From: Pseudomonadota bacterium
Lineage (GTDB): Bacteria; Pseudomonadota; Alphaproteobacteria; Rhizobiales; Hyphomicrobiaceae
Direction: 5' to 3'
Assembly (NCBI GenBank): GCA_023387235.1
Contig: JAEWIJ010000205.1
Location: forward strand, 24,546 to 88,545
Length of the DNA stretch: 64,000 bases
The notes beneath the pieces are model-generated. The model was given only the letters and a program-made list of their open reading frames with translations, did not search any database and was not told the origin of the DNA. Both the position numbers and the translations under genes were made by a program. Shown here piece by piece: positions 34,344 to 44,331 of this stretch; within the stretch, counting starts at the first letter, position 1, and every line of letters starts with the position of its first letter.

Positions 34344-34430
34344 ATGTTGATTGCGGTGTCGGGGGCTGTCGGCGCTACTGATGGGCAGAACGTTCCTCGG
34401 CAGAGTCGCATGGGTGGTATGTTTCGATGA
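34344..34430 (+). CDS. Possible 28-aa leader peptide coupled to the export lipoprotein gene
   Basis: ATG at 34344 with a strong AGGAGG about 7 bases upstream, 28 codons (MLIAVSGAVG...RMGGMFR), and a TGA that overlaps the ATG of the next gene at 34427 (ATGA). The layout suggests translational coupling. No homology is known, and the peptide itself may be unimportant. Confidence 0.4.
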   Translation: MLIAVSGAVGATDGQNVPRQSRMGGMFR

Positions 34431-35143
34431 ATTATTTCGCCGTTTTTGCGCGCTCTGCTAAGCAGGTATCGTGTCGTCGGCCAGGCGTTGTCTACATGGC
34501 CCACGTGCTCTCTCGAGCGATATCGAGTTTCTGTGCCGCAGTTCCGATTGCGACCGCAGCTGGCGCTGTTCTGTTGGGCTTGAGCGCGTGTAGCGATGCA
34601 CCGCAACTTGGGTCAGCGGTGGGATCGCTCGGAACCAATCCTGCCCGTTCAGGTGGCGGGGCTGGGCCTACGAAAGGAACTGGGCCGCTGATCAAGTTGC
34701 AGGCCGGGGACAAGATCAAGCTTACTGTTTTCGGTGAGGACAAAATCTCCGGTGACTATGAACTCGATCCGAGCGGTTATCTATCATTGCCGCTTGCCGG
34801 GACGATTCCGGCGGCAGGGTTGTTCAAGACCGAGCTTGAACAGGCGATCTCGACGAAGTTGAAGTCAAATTACCTTCGGGATCCGAAGGTCACAGTCGAT
34901 GTTGCCAGTTATCGCCCGATCTACGTTTTGGGTGAGGTCCAGAAGCCTGGGGAGTATGCGTACCGAAGCGGTCTCAACGTGTTGAGCGCGATCGCTGTTG
35001 CAGGTGGTGTGACTTATCGAGCCAGCAATTCACGAGTGCTCATTCAGCGCTTCGGTGAATCGAGCCTGAAGGAGCATGCATTGGATGCGGGCGTTCTGAT
35101 CATGCCGGGCGATGTTGTGCGCCTGCCGGAGCGCTACTTCTGA
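34427..35143 (+). CDS. Polysaccharide export lipoprotein (Wza/ExoF-type, Poly_export + SLBB)
   Basis: A 238-residue protein (215 if started at the ATG at 34496). The signal ends in a lipobox LLGLSAC near residue 55, so it is probably anchored as a lipoprotein. The Poly_export domain is at about 88-160 (LQAGDKIKLTVFGEDKISGDYELDPSGYLSLPLAG) and the SLBB domain at about 165-235 (YVLGEVQKPGEYAYRSGLNVLSAIAVAGG). It is short compared with E. coli Wza (about 360), lacking the extra domains and the C-terminal helix. It should form the periplasmic/outer-membrane export channel with the BY-kinase and the beta-barrel protein. Confidence 0.88.
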   Translation: MNYFAVFARSAKQVSCRRPGVVYMAHVLSRAISSFCAAVPIATAAGAVLLGLSACSDAPQLGSAVGSLGTNPARSGGGAGPTKGTGPLIKLQAGDKIKLTVFGEDKISGDYELDPSGYLSLPLAGTIPAAGLFKTELEQAISTKLKSNYLRDPKVTVDVASYRPIYVLGEVQKPGEYAYRSGLNVLSAIAVAGGVTYRASNSRVLIQRFGESSLKEHALDAGVLIMPGDVVRLPERYF

Positions 35144-35380
35144 TGGTGAATGGCCCACGGATTTTGTGGCGAGATGAGCACATGGCTCAAGTGTTTGTCG
35201 GCCGATCGCCAGAAGCACGGATGCCTGGGTGTTGCACGTTACTGAGAGCTGATAAGCTGACTTAGAAAACATCAAGAATACAACGGGCCGGTCGATTGAG
35301 CTCTATGTGCTACTCCCTCGCAGGTAGTGGAAGATTCGATGTTTTGGCTTGAGCACTTATCGAGATGAGGGGAAGTCGTC

Positions 35381-36706
35381 TTGCTCGGAGCAAGGACACA
35401 AGGCAGTAGAGGAAACTGGAAGGCCGTTGCGGCTATCGCCAGCCTGTTTCTTACGTCTTCCGCATCGGCTGAGAATTTCGGTGCAGGTACGCAAGGCTGG
35501 GACCAGAAACTTTACTACTCGTCCAGGCACTCCCTTCCTACCAATCCGATCGATGGGCCGTCGCGTGAATACACCGGCGTGCCTCTCGGCGATTGGATGG
35601 TCTATGCCAGTGTGCTGACTGGCGTTGTCTGGGATGACAATGTGTTTCAAGCGAACCAGCACCCGACGAAAGACTGGGGTGCACGCTTTAGGCCTTCGCT
35701 AGAGATAGTCCGGAATAACGGCATTCACAAATCAACGGTCTATGGCTTCATCGATGCCAGATTTTACGGTCAGGAAGATGATGCGAATGTCGTAAATGGA
35801 AACCTCGGTGCGAGCCATGTTTGGGAAGTCCAACGGGATTTTGTGATCAAGGCCGACCTGGATTATGCCCGCCGCACCGACATCAATAATGCTGGAACTC
35901 TGCTCACATCAACGGGGCCTGTCACGATTGTCAGTCCTCTCGATTACGGTATGACCAGCGGCTCGTTGTCCGCGCAAAAGTCGTTTGGCCCCGTATTCGT
36001 CGCACTGGGAACGGTTGTGACCTGGACGAACTACGACGACGTGACCGACACTTTGGGACAACACTTTGATCAGGACTATCGGGACCACGCCATTTACACG
36101 CTCTCCGGTCGAATCGGCTCGTGGTTTAGTCCGGTTTTCTATGCATTTTTGGAACCGTCGCAAAACTGGCGTCGCTTTCGCTACAGCGGCTTCGATTCCG
36201 AGGGGCAGCGCATCGTCGCCGGCGTTGGATCAGACCGTATCAGCCTTTTCCGCGGTGAGTTGTTTGCTGGCTATCAACGGCAGGAATATAGCGATCCCGC
36301 CATAGCTACCATCGAAGGCACAGTTTTGGGGGGGCGCCTCTTCTGGTATCCGACTCGGGACTTGGTAATCGCCTTTGATGCAGACCGCAAACTCGGCGAT
36401 TCCACCCTACCCAGTCCTGGAAACCCGTTTGGTTCTCCTGTGGAGGCAACGTCTTTTGCCGCCCGGGCGGACTATATACTTACCGATACTTGGTCACTTT
36501 CCGCTCGCTTTGGCTATACGAACATTGAGTATAAGGATTCGGCACGTTCAGACGATCAGTGGGTGGCTGGAACCACGATGAGCTACTATATTTGGCGCAA
36601 CATGGCCGCAACGTTCGAATGGCAGTACGTAAATCTCCAGTCCAACTTCGAGGACAACAGCTTCGAGCGGAATGTCTTTACGCTCGGGGCGACGTATAAG
36701 TACTGA
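35381..36706 (+). CDS. Outer-membrane beta-barrel protein (BBP2/EpsL-like)
   Basis: A 441-residue exported protein. A signal peptide (WKAVAAIASLFLTSSASA) ends near residue 30. The remainder alternates polar and aromatic residues as in beta-strands and ends FTLGATYKY with a terminal aromatic residue, the outer-membrane insertion signature. It resembles the putative beta-barrel porin 2 family linked to exopolysaccharide export. TTG start at 35381 is supported by AGGGGA about 8 bases upstream. It may form the outer-membrane pore in place of the missing Wza helix barrel. Confidence 0.8.
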   Translation: MLGARTQGSRGNWKAVAAIASLFLTSSASAENFGAGTQGWDQKLYYSSRHSLPTNPIDGPSREYTGVPLGDWMVYASVLTGVVWDDNVFQANQHPTKDWGARFRPSLEIVRNNGIHKSTVYGFIDARFYGQEDDANVVNGNLGASHVWEVQRDFVIKADLDYARRTDINNAGTLLTSTGPVTIVSPLDYGMTSGSLSAQKSFGPVFVALGTVVTWTNYDDVTDTLGQHFDQDYRDHAIYTLSGRIGSWFSPVFYAFLEPSQNWRRFRYSGFDSEGQRIVAGVGSDRISLFRGELFAGYQRQEYSDPAIATIEGTVLGGRLFWYPTRDLVIAFDADRKLGDSTLPSPGNPFGSPVEATSFAARADYILTDTWSLSARFGYTNIEYKDSARSDDQWVAGTTMSYYIWRNMAATFEWQYVNLQSNFEDNSFERNVFTLGATYKY

Positions 36707-36765
36707 CAACACGTGTACCCTATCTCCGGCGATCTCACACGTATTGAACAGTGGGCTGCGTGTGT

Positions 36766-38217
36766 ATGCGTACTGAGCGAAGAACGGATAGCGTTCGAAA
36801 GCCACTTCATTTGTCGGCTCGCTCACATAATAACCAGCTCTCGCCCGCGTTCGACGCGAGCATTTGCGCAGCATTGGTCGCGGGAATTGCCGTCGCGCCC
36901 TTCTGGCTTGGAGGAAATCGCCCCATCGCGTGGGCGATTAACGCGCTATGGGCGTGCGGGCTGGTCATAATCTATGAACTCAGAATTGCAATGCAGGGTG
37001 GGGCGCATCCGGTTGCTCTACGCAGGGTCTGGCCCGCAGCTGCGGCCTTGGCTGCGACGGGTTTATGGGGCGTGGCTCAGATGTCTAGCTGGGTTCCTTT
37101 GACGTATCAGAATCCGATTTGGGGCATGGCTCGAGAGGCTCTCGAGTTGAATGTATCTGGTAGCATCAGCGTCAACCGCGATGCGACCGCATTGGCGCTG
37201 TTGCGACTCGTGACGGCGGCTTGCGTATTTTGGCTTGCGCTGCAACTTGGTCGCTTCGCGTGGCGCGCAATGCTGATCGTTCAGGCGGTCGCCGTCATCG
37301 GCTTCGCCTATGCACTTTATGGCTTGGTGGCGTTTTTCGCTTTTCCGAAGACAATCCTTTGGTTTGACAAAGTCCATTATCTCGATGCGGTGACCTCCAC
37401 ATTCATCAATCGAAATTCTTACGCAACATACGCCGCCATTGGGTTGATTGCCTCGGTGGGTGCTGCATTGAGTGCCTTTGCAGCGGGCGCGAACAGAGGG
37501 GGCGGCCGGCAAGCAGTTCGACTGATGGCATCTCTCACTGGACCGGCTGGTGGTTGGTTGGCAGTTGGTGCCATCATTGCCTTGGCGCTGGTCCTCACGG
37601 GGTCACGTGGTGGCATCACGGCTGGATTTCTCGGCCTGGGTGTGGCGGCTGTCCTCTCGGTTATGCTGAGACGGAACCGTCGCAGTACAGCTGCTGTGGC
37701 GGCAGTCCTTGCGCTGCTTATGGTTTTGGGGATTGCCTTAACTTTTGGCGAGCTTCTTGCAACTCGCCTTTCCGCACAAGGATTTCGGGCGGATGACCGA
37801 CTTGCCGTCTATGCTACGGTCATGATGTCCATTTGGGACCAGCCATTGCTCGGTTTTGGCTACGGCACTTTCGAGCACGTGTTTCCTATGTATCGGGATG
37901 CTCGGATTGATCCCATAGTCAAGTGGGACAAGGCACACAACACCTACCTTGAGGTCTTCCAAGGCCTTGGTATCCCTGTTGCTATCCTGTTTATCGCGGG
38001 TGTCGGCTCCTTAATCTGGAGAACCTTTCGCGGAGCGTTGGGGCGCCGCCGCAACGTCACGATCCCGATCGTTGCAAGTGCGGCATCCGTTGCTGTTCTT
38101 GTCCACGGCCTCGTTGACTTCAGTCTTCAGATCCAGGGGGTAACCTTGACTTGGCTGGCACTCCTCGGCGTCGGAGTAGCGCAGTCGTGGTCAATGGAGT
38201 TGGATGTGGGCTCCTGA
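36766..38217 (+). CDS. O-antigen ligase/polymerase family membrane protein (Wzy_C)
   Basis: A 483-residue polytopic protein with about 10-12 helices. It shows the Wzy_C features: VLTGSRGGITAGFLGLG, then a large periplasmic loop with GFGYGTFEHVFPMYRD and the HNTYLEVFQGLGIP motif. Such proteins polymerise or ligate undecaprenyl-linked glycans on the periplasmic face. The start could also be the GTG at 36751. It is one of two such genes in the cluster (the other is at 46.9 kb). Confidence 0.85.
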   Translation: MRTERRTDSVRKPLHLSARSHNNQLSPAFDASICAALVAGIAVAPFWLGGNRPIAWAINALWACGLVIIYELRIAMQGGAHPVALRRVWPAAAALAATGLWGVAQMSSWVPLTYQNPIWGMAREALELNVSGSISVNRDATALALLRLVTAACVFWLALQLGRFAWRAMLIVQAVAVIGFAYALYGLVAFFAFPKTILWFDKVHYLDAVTSTFINRNSYATYAAIGLIASVGAALSAFAAGANRGGGRQAVRLMASLTGPAGGWLAVGAIIALALVLTGSRGGITAGFLGLGVAAVLSVMLRRNRRSTAAVAAVLALLMVLGIALTFGELLATRLSAQGFRADDRLAVYATVMMSIWDQPLLGFGYGTFEHVFPMYRDARIDPIVKWDKAHNTYLEVFQGLGIPVAILFIAGVGSLIWRTFRGALGRRRNVTIPIVASAASVAVLVHGLVDFSLQIQGVTLTWLALLGVGVAQSWSMELDVGS

Positions 38218-38270
38218 GATGCGCCGTGCTTGGGTACTAAGGAGGGAGTGGTCCTGACGGCAGGTCGCGC

Positions 38271-38945
38271 ATGAAATTCTTGAGCCGAGTTCTAGTCATA
38301 CTTTCGATTTTAGGAGGCGCGCTCGCGGGCGCTGGCTTCGGGGGCGTGCTGCTGGGCTTTGAGCTGACCGCTGAGCCTATTCCCAGACGTGCAGTGGGAG
38401 ATGTTCCTGTCAGCCGATTTGCGTTCCAAGGCCAACCGTCCGAGGTTGGTGCGGAAATGGCGCGGTGGAGCGGGTTCGTCGGTACGCTCAGTGCAGCGCG
38501 CGCGCTCGTAGTCGAGGCTTCAGCACAGTCGATGAATCTGCATCGGCGAATGCTCGATGCGTCGCGCAGCCTCGAGGTGCAGCCCACCGCCGGCCTCCTT
38601 TGGGTAGAGTACGCAAGCCTCGGACACCGTCTCGGCATTAAATCGAATGCGATGGTGCGCGCATTGGAGATGGCATCGGTCACGCAGCGGCGGGAGGCTA
38701 GTACGATGTATTGGTGCTCAGTCCTGACGCTTGCCCTTTGGAAAGATACTGACGGAGTGCAACGATCGAGGGCTGTCGCCAATTTGGGTGAATTGCGGGC
38801 TCGCGGTTGGCTTGGCGCAGAGGAAAAGGCAATTGTGGCACGTGCGCTTTCCGAGAAGGCCGCGATAGAGCGCAGAGAAATATCCGAGCACATTGTTGCG
38901 AAGCTGAGTGAGCCTGCGGTTTTTCTGAAGGAGTTGGGTCTATGA
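38271..38945 (+). CDS. Membrane-anchored protein of the exopolysaccharide cluster, unknown function
   Basis: A 224-residue protein with one N-terminal hydrophobic helix (LSRVLVILSILGGALAGAGFGGVLLGF) and a long alpha-helical periplasmic domain rich in Ala, Arg and Glu. I do not recognise a family. It starts 53 bases after the Wzy-like gene. Its stop codon lies at the base of a short hairpin (GACCTCTG at 38944-38951 with CAGAGGTC at 38961-38968). A role as partner of the polymerase is a guess from position. Confidence 0.6.
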   Translation: MKFLSRVLVILSILGGALAGAGFGGVLLGFELTAEPIPRRAVGDVPVSRFAFQGQPSEVGAEMARWSGFVGTLSAARALVVEASAQSMNLHRRMLDASRSLEVQPTAGLLWVEYASLGHRLGIKSNAMVRALEMASVTQRREASTMYWCSVLTLALWKDTDGVQRSRAVANLGELRARGWLGAEEKAIVARALSEKAAIERREISEHIVAKLSEPAVFLKELGL

Positions 38946-39299
38946 CCTCTGCACGGATGCCAGAGGTCTTCAGGTCGCGCCGCGGCGCGGCGCGCATTTG
39001 CACTAAGATGACGATAGTGAGACGGAGGCCAAATCAATCAGGACGTGTGCCTATGTGCCGGAACTGCATCTCATTGTGCATAATGACCTCCTCAATGTCA
39101 CAACACAACTTGACTACGCCGCAGCCGTATGGCGGCTTCTCCTGAGAATTGGCAGCGGCCAAACGGATTACTTGGCTTGTAGGAGCAGGTGCCTTGGAAC
39201 TCTATTGAAATGCTTCTCGCCCTGCTCGGCGGCAGTGATCCCAGGGCGTTTTCTGATAGAAAATCATCGAATTGTAAGGGTATTTGTGGGGGACTTATA
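38946..39299. other. Intergenic region within the exopolysaccharide cluster
   Basis: About 350 bases. The left edge holds an 8-bp hairpin, with no clear T-run. Small frames lack support. It probably contains a promoter for the glycosylphosphotransferase gene. Confidence 0.35.
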
Positions 39300-40748
39300 A
39301 TGTTGGGCGCGGGGTCGACTGCCGACAGTGCAATTGAAGTTCGAGATGCCGCAAAAGATCAGAGCTGTCCAGGCCGCGTACATCGGATTTCGCTGCACAA
39401 AGCCGTGATTTTTCTTCTAGTCGCGGATTGCATGGTTCTCGCTACATCGGGGATGGCCCCAATCTTAGCCGAGTGGGTTCGGATTGGCTTCGAGCCCCCT
39501 ACTATGAGTGCGGAGATTGTCGCTCTGGCGATAGCTCTGTTTCTTAGTTGTCAGTTCGCCTTGGGTGCGTACAAGCGGAAGCGTGCTCTGGTCATGGGGC
39601 AATCTTTGCGTCGAGCATTGATCGCACTCTTCGTAACGTTTTCACTGATTTTCATGCTGGCAGCTGCTGCTAAGGTTACGTCCGGATACTCGCGACTATG
39701 GTTCTTTTCCTGGATGATCGCCAGCTTCGTTGGTATTTCCGTTTTGCGCTGGCTTGTGATCGGACGGTTTCAGTTCGAGCTCGCGTCGGGTGCATATGTT
39801 CATCGATGCGCGGCGCTTGGTGTTTTAGCTCAGCCCTTGTCAGATGCTGAGATCCGCATTCGGTCGCAAAGTGCCTCTCGGGTATTTGTTTCTCAATCGT
39901 TCAGCGAGATTTACGACCTGTTGGCTTTGGATCAGCTCGTCAACAAGCATCATCTCGATGAGGTCTACATCTCAGTGCCATGGAAGCAGGCGCCTAGCGT
40001 GTTCGAGGTGCTGAACCGCCAGCAGCATGTTTCCGCAAATGTCTATGTGTGTACGACAGCGGACGAACACATCTCACCCTTGCTCGACGCGCGTATGGTT
40101 GATGGCCGTATACAGCTCAAAGTGCTGGATAGGCCGATTGACGGATGGCATTCGGTAGGTAAGCGGATCTTGGATCTCGTGGTTGCCTACAGTGCGCTAG
40201 TACTGTTCGCTCCACTCATGGCGTTCGTTGCCGTTGCCATCAAATTGGAGAGCCCGGGTCCTGTGTTCTTCCGTCAGATGAGGCAAGGGTTTAATGGCCA
40301 GGCTTTCGAGGTGCTGAAATTCCGGTCGATGCGCAATGACAAGACCGATCTGCGTGCTGATCGCCAGACGAGGCGTGGTGATGACCGGGTTACGCGTGTT
40401 GGACGCTTCATTCGCCGCACAAGCATCGATGAGCTCCCGCAGATCTTTAATGTCATCTCGGGTGAGATGTCGATTGTCGGTCCGCGGCCGCACGCCTTGG
40501 GAACGACTGCCGAGGGTCAAACCTTGAATGCCGCGGTTCGGGAGTATGCTCTGCGCCATCGCGTTAAACCAGGCTTGACAGGCTGGGCGCAGGTAAATGG
40601 CCTTCGCGGCGAGTTGGATTCGATCGAGAAACTCCGTCGTCGTGTGCAGTTCGACATCAGCTACATCGAGAACTGGTCGATCGGCTTCGACTTAAGTATC
40701 ATTCGAAAGACGCTATTTCTGGTGCTCCGCGATCAGGCTGCCTACTAG
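39300..40748 (+). CDS. Exopolysaccharide initiating polyprenyl glycosylphosphotransferase
   Basis: A 482-residue WbaP/PssY-type enzyme that transfers a sugar-1-phosphate to undecaprenyl phosphate, the first step of repeat-unit assembly. It has four N-terminal helices (about 20-150), a soluble Rossmann-like domain (about 150-270), then a catalytic domain with a re-entrant helix (RILDLVVAYSALVLFAPLMAFVAVAIKLESPGPVFF), the KFRSMR motif, and RRTSIDELPQIFNVI...SIVGPRPHA. The ATG at 39300 was chosen because GGGGGA lies about 9 bases upstream; the frame is open back to 39189. Confidence 0.93.
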   Translation: MLGAGSTADSAIEVRDAAKDQSCPGRVHRISLHKAVIFLLVADCMVLATSGMAPILAEWVRIGFEPPTMSAEIVALAIALFLSCQFALGAYKRKRALVMGQSLRRALIALFVTFSLIFMLAAAAKVTSGYSRLWFFSWMIASFVGISVLRWLVIGRFQFELASGAYVHRCAALGVLAQPLSDAEIRIRSQSASRVFVSQSFSEIYDLLALDQLVNKHHLDEVYISVPWKQAPSVFEVLNRQQHVSANVYVCTTADEHISPLLDARMVDGRIQLKVLDRPIDGWHSVGKRILDLVVAYSALVLFAPLMAFVAVAIKLESPGPVFFRQMRQGFNGQAFEVLKFRSMRNDKTDLRADRQTRRGDDRVTRVGRFIRRTSIDELPQIFNVISGEMSIVGPRPHALGTTAEGQTLNAAVREYALRHRVKPGLTGWAQVNGLRGELDSIEKLRRRVQFDISYIENWSIGFDLSIIRKTLFLVLRDQAAY

Positions 40749-41066
40749 CGTCACTCACTCTGCGTACCGATTGGGATCCCGCTTTGTCTTTGTTGTTCAA
40801 AAATGCTAGCGCACACGACAGCGGTGTTGTTTGCGGCCGAGATAGCAAGAACTGCGATCGTCCTTGCCGGCAAGATTCTTTCGGTGCTGCCTACCGTAGG
40901 CGACTACCATGACGACGCTCGTTCTGAGCACAGGTTATGTCGCGATGTTGGCCCATGTAGTTCGGCCGGTTAGGTTTCCAATCGATGGCGCGATGCGCGA
41001 GCGCAACCGAAATGTACTTCGGGGTGTTGCGTGTCGACATTCCCCACGGCCGATCGGAATTGACTG
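40749..41066. other. Intergenic region upstream of the Wzc-like gene
   Basis: About 320 bases without a supported gene. It contains a perfect palindrome GCCTACCGTAGGC at 40889-40901, which could be an operator for the following gene; this is inference from symmetry only. Confidence 0.35.
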
Positions 41067-43289
41067 ATGTACGGCCGCGCACCGCAACTCCCCGCTGATG
41101 ATGAAGAGAGCATTGCTTCGCGCGTCGGAAGCACTGTGGATCTTCGCCAAATCGTTAGCTTTCTCTCTCGCCGCTGGACGTTCATTGCATCAACCGCGCT
41201 CGTCGTGCTGATGCTTGCGCTGATGGTCGTATTTGCGCTCACGCCCAGTTATACGGCGACTGCGGAAGTGTTACTCGAGCCGAAGAAGGAGAGCATCTTC
41301 GGGCGGGATAGTATGATCCCGGAGTTCAATCTGGATTCCGGAAATATCGAGAGCCAAGTTTCTGTCATTCAATCCATCGGGCTTTTGCGCCGTGTCGTTG
41401 ACAAGCATAATCTGACATCGGATGCCGAATTTGGGAAGAAGCTCGACGAATCCTTGATTGTGGCGCTAACGCGGCTGGTCTTACCTACTCAGGGCATCCA
41501 ATCCGACAGCGATGTATTTCTAGATCAGGTTCCACCCGATATCCTGCAAAGCATCGAGCGCCTCCGCCGGGTGTTGCGGGTAACCCGGGTCGGCAGGACT
41601 TATGTCATCGCTATATCTGTGACGTCGGAGGACCCAGCGAAGGCTATGGCCCTCGCAAATGCGATTGCAGACGCTTATGTAGTTGATCGCCTCGAGGCGC
41701 GCTACGATGCCGCAAGGCGTGCTTCCGGTTGGCTCGCGGAACGCATTGACGGCCTTCGCGACCAGGTCAGACGATCCGAAGAGGCCGTTGCGAAGTTTCG
41801 ACAGGAGAACAACCTCACCGTATCCAGTGAGGGTACGGTTGCCATCAACGAGCAGCAACTTTCCGAACTTAATGCCAAGTTGATCGCGGCCCGATCAGAT
41901 ACTGCCGAGAAGCGCGCCAAGTATGAGCAGGCGCAACGCGTCAAAGAGGGCGGTGGCAATCTCCAGGCAATATCAGATGTTGTTCGATCAGCGGTGATAT
42001 CGGAGTTACGGAAGCAGGAGGCTGATATAACACGCAGGGTTGCGGATCTTGCTGCTCGCTATTCCGATGCACATCCCACGGTCATCAATGCCCGAGCGGA
42101 ACGGCGCGATGTTGAGCGCAATATTGCCGCCGAAGTGGCTCGTATTATCACTAACCTCAAGAATGATTTCGATGTGGCATTGGCGCGTGAGAACTCGCTG
42201 CAGACATCACTGAATGCCCTTACAGGGCAGGGTGGCAGGGACGGCACTATTGGCATTAAGTTACGGGAACTTGAGCGAATCGCCTCGGCAAATCGCACGC
42301 TGTTCGAAAGTTTTCTGGCACGAGCAAAAATCGCTCAGGAGCAGAGTTCCTTCGAGGAGCGTGAGGCGCGCGTGATTTCTCCCGCTGCGCGTCCTGTTAG
42401 TCCTTCATCCCCAAAGAGAGCTCTTATTCTCGCGATTGCCCTGGCGGTTGGTGCCAGCTTGGGGCTGGCCGGCGCGGTTGCGCTGGACATGCTCAACTCG
42501 GGCTTCTCGACACCCGAGGAGGTCGAAGCCACACTCGGCAGACCTGTGCTTTCTTCGATCCCCCTACTCTCGGAGCACGAGCGACGCATCGATGGGAGAG
42601 TACTAAATCCTGCTGACTTCATCCTCCAGAAGCCACTGTCACGATTTGCTGAGCAAGTGAGGGTGGTTCGCGTTGGCGTTCAGATGGCTGACGTAGACAA
42701 TCCTGCACAAGTGGTGCTCATTACTTCATCAGTGCCAAAGGAGGGGAAATCGACGCTTTCAGCTGGTCTCGCGCATTCTGCCGCCAAAGCTGGGCAACGT
42801 GTACTACTTGTCGATGGAGATCTGCGCCATCCGTCGATCAGCAGACACTTCGGGGCCGATGCGCGCGCTGGGCTTGTGGATTGTTTGACAGGAGCCATTT
42901 CGCTGGAGGAGGCCGTTATTGCCGCAGGCCAAGTGGCCCTGTTGCCGGCGGGCTCCCATTCGCAGAATCCTGCCGATCTCCTTGGCTCAGAACGTATGAA
43001 GCAGTTGATCGCAGAACTTCGCGTCAACTATGACTATATCGTAATTGATGCGCCACCGATTGGGCCAGTGGTTGATGCCAAGATAGTCCAATATCTTGCA
43101 GATAAGGTAGTTTATGTCGTGCGCTGGCAAACCACTCCTCGAGAGAGCGTTGTGCAATGCCTCAAAAAGCTCAATCCGGATCGGCGCCTTGCAGGAGTTG
43201 CGTTCAATCTGGTCGATGAAGGCAAGGCAGCGCTCTATGGGTCGTCTTCGTATTACTTGCTAAAGGAGTACCGACGCTATTATCGCTAG
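41067..43289 (+). CDS. Wzz-type chain-length regulator fused to BY-kinase (Wzc-like)
   Basis: A 740-residue inner-membrane protein. The Wzz domain starts at about residue 22 (VDLRQIVSFLSRRWTFIASTALVVL, first helix), followed by a long coiled-coil periplasmic part and GNVR-like region, then a second helix at about 450 (RALILAIALAVGASLGLAGAV). The cytoplasmic tyrosine kinase begins near residue 545, with Walker A VPKEGKST, Walker A' LLVDGDLRHP and Walker B YIVIDAPPI. The C-terminus has the tyrosine cluster SSYYLLKEYRRYYR for autophosphorylation. It sets chain length and gates export together with the Wza-like lipoprotein. Confidence 0.93.
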   Translation: MYGRAPQLPADDEESIASRVGSTVDLRQIVSFLSRRWTFIASTALVVLMLALMVVFALTPSYTATAEVLLEPKKESIFGRDSMIPEFNLDSGNIESQVSVIQSIGLLRRVVDKHNLTSDAEFGKKLDESLIVALTRLVLPTQGIQSDSDVFLDQVPPDILQSIERLRRVLRVTRVGRTYVIAISVTSEDPAKAMALANAIADAYVVDRLEARYDAARRASGWLAERIDGLRDQVRRSEEAVAKFRQENNLTVSSEGTVAINEQQLSELNAKLIAARSDTAEKRAKYEQAQRVKEGGGNLQAISDVVRSAVISELRKQEADITRRVADLAARYSDAHPTVINARAERRDVERNIAAEVARIITNLKNDFDVALARENSLQTSLNALTGQGGRDGTIGIKLRELERIASANRTLFESFLARAKIAQEQSSFEEREARVISPAARPVSPSSPKRALILAIALAVGASLGLAGAVALDMLNSGFSTPEEVEATLGRPVLSSIPLLSEHERRIDGRVLNPADFILQKPLSRFAEQVRVVRVGVQMADVDNPAQVVLITSSVPKEGKSTLSAGLAHSAAKAGQRVLLVDGDLRHPSISRHFGADARAGLVDCLTGAISLEEAVIAAGQVALLPAGSHSQNPADLLGSERMKQLIAELRVNYDYIVIDAPPIGPVVDAKIVQYLADKVVYVVRWQTTPRESVVQCLKKLNPDRRLAGVAFNLVDEGKAALYGSSSYYLLKEYRRYYR

Positions 43290-43467
43290 AGATGCTAGGC
43301 TATGGCAGATGGATGCCAGGTTTGCGGCCGATGCCAGGCCTTGGATGATTGCCCGAGCCGCATAGTCCCCTCTAAGCAATAACCAGCGCCAGCGCGTGTC
43401 GCGCCGTCGATCGTTAGGAAAATGTCACCTGCGGCCGGCGAGCAAAAGATGCTGAGGAACAGTTGCG

Positions 43468-44313
43468 ATGGATTCGCTGTCGTCTCGCGTATTGGGAGCG
43501 TCTAAGGAGACATTTGGTCCAGTAGGGTTCCATTGCCTAGATACCAATGGAGCCAACGCGCTAATACTCTCAGGTCCACGCCAAGGGTTCCGCTACGTCG
43601 TTACCCCAAATATCGATCATATTGTACGCTTGAACTCTAATGTGCAGCTGAGGCCGTTTTACGCCTCCGCTTGGATGAGTCTGAACGACAGCCGCCTGCT
43701 CCAGTTGCTAATGCGGCCTCTCGGCGTGCGATTGCCCCTCGCTCGAGGAAGCGACTTGGTGGAGCAACTGCTGCCGAGTATCGCGCAGTCAAATGGATCG
43801 GTTGCTATCGTAGGAAGTGATGAAGCCGTTATCGCTGTACTGAAGGCATTCTATCCCGATCTTACTATCCAGCATTACAATCCAGCGATGGGGTTTTATG
43901 AGCACCCCGCACTTATTTCCGATTGCGTTGATTTTGTGAGGGCTGCGCAGGCTGACTATACGTTCTTTGCTGTGGGGTCTCCACAGCAGGAGATGCTTGC
44001 CTATCAATGCTTGCTTGATGGCCGCTGCCGTGGTGTTGGACTTTGCGTTGGTGCAGCGCTGCGAATGCTCACAGGGCATGAGATTCGGGCCCCGTGGCTT
44101 ATAAGGGATGCTGGATTGGAGTGGCTGTTTCGTGTGGCACGAGATCCGAAGAGGCTTTGGCGTCGTTATTTCCTTCGCGATCCACAAGTCGTCATCCTCT
44201 TCGTCAAGGAAGCATGGCGTCGGATTCGTCTTGGTAGGTCTTCCGCCGAGTCCGGTGCTAAAGTGGCGACGGGACCATCAACTTCCTCCACTACGATCGA
44301 GCGAGATGGTTAG
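43468..44313 (+). CDS. WecG/TagA/CpsF family glycosyltransferase (GT26)
   Basis: A 281-residue GT26 enzyme. Conserved parts are VVTPNIDHIVRL, MSLNDSRLLQ with the catalytic Asp region, ARGSDLVEQLL, VAIVGS, and the FFAVGSPQQEMLA motif that closes the active site. Members transfer N-acetylmannosamine(uronate) or glucose onto a lipid-linked acceptor at the cytoplasmic membrane. The amphipathic C-terminal helices (RRYFLRDPQVVILFVKEAW) fit membrane attachment. It is followed 18 bases later by the flippase gene. Confidence 0.9.
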   Translation: MDSLSSRVLGASKETFGPVGFHCLDTNGANALILSGPRQGFRYVVTPNIDHIVRLNSNVQLRPFYASAWMSLNDSRLLQLLMRPLGVRLPLARGSDLVEQLLPSIAQSNGSVAIVGSDEAVIAVLKAFYPDLTIQHYNPAMGFYEHPALISDCVDFVRAAQADYTFFAVGSPQQEMLAYQCLLDGRCRGVGLCVGAALRMLTGHEIRAPWLIRDAGLEWLFRVARDPKRLWRRYFLRDPQVVILFVKEAWRRIRLGRSSAESGAKVATGPSTSSTTIERDG

Positions 44314-44331
44314 TGGACTCGTGATGTTGGG

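Noticed and set aside
33923..34606. 227-codon minus-strand frame
   Set aside because: Antisense to the secreted Gly-rich protein and the export lipoprotein; His/Arg/Pro-rich shadow.
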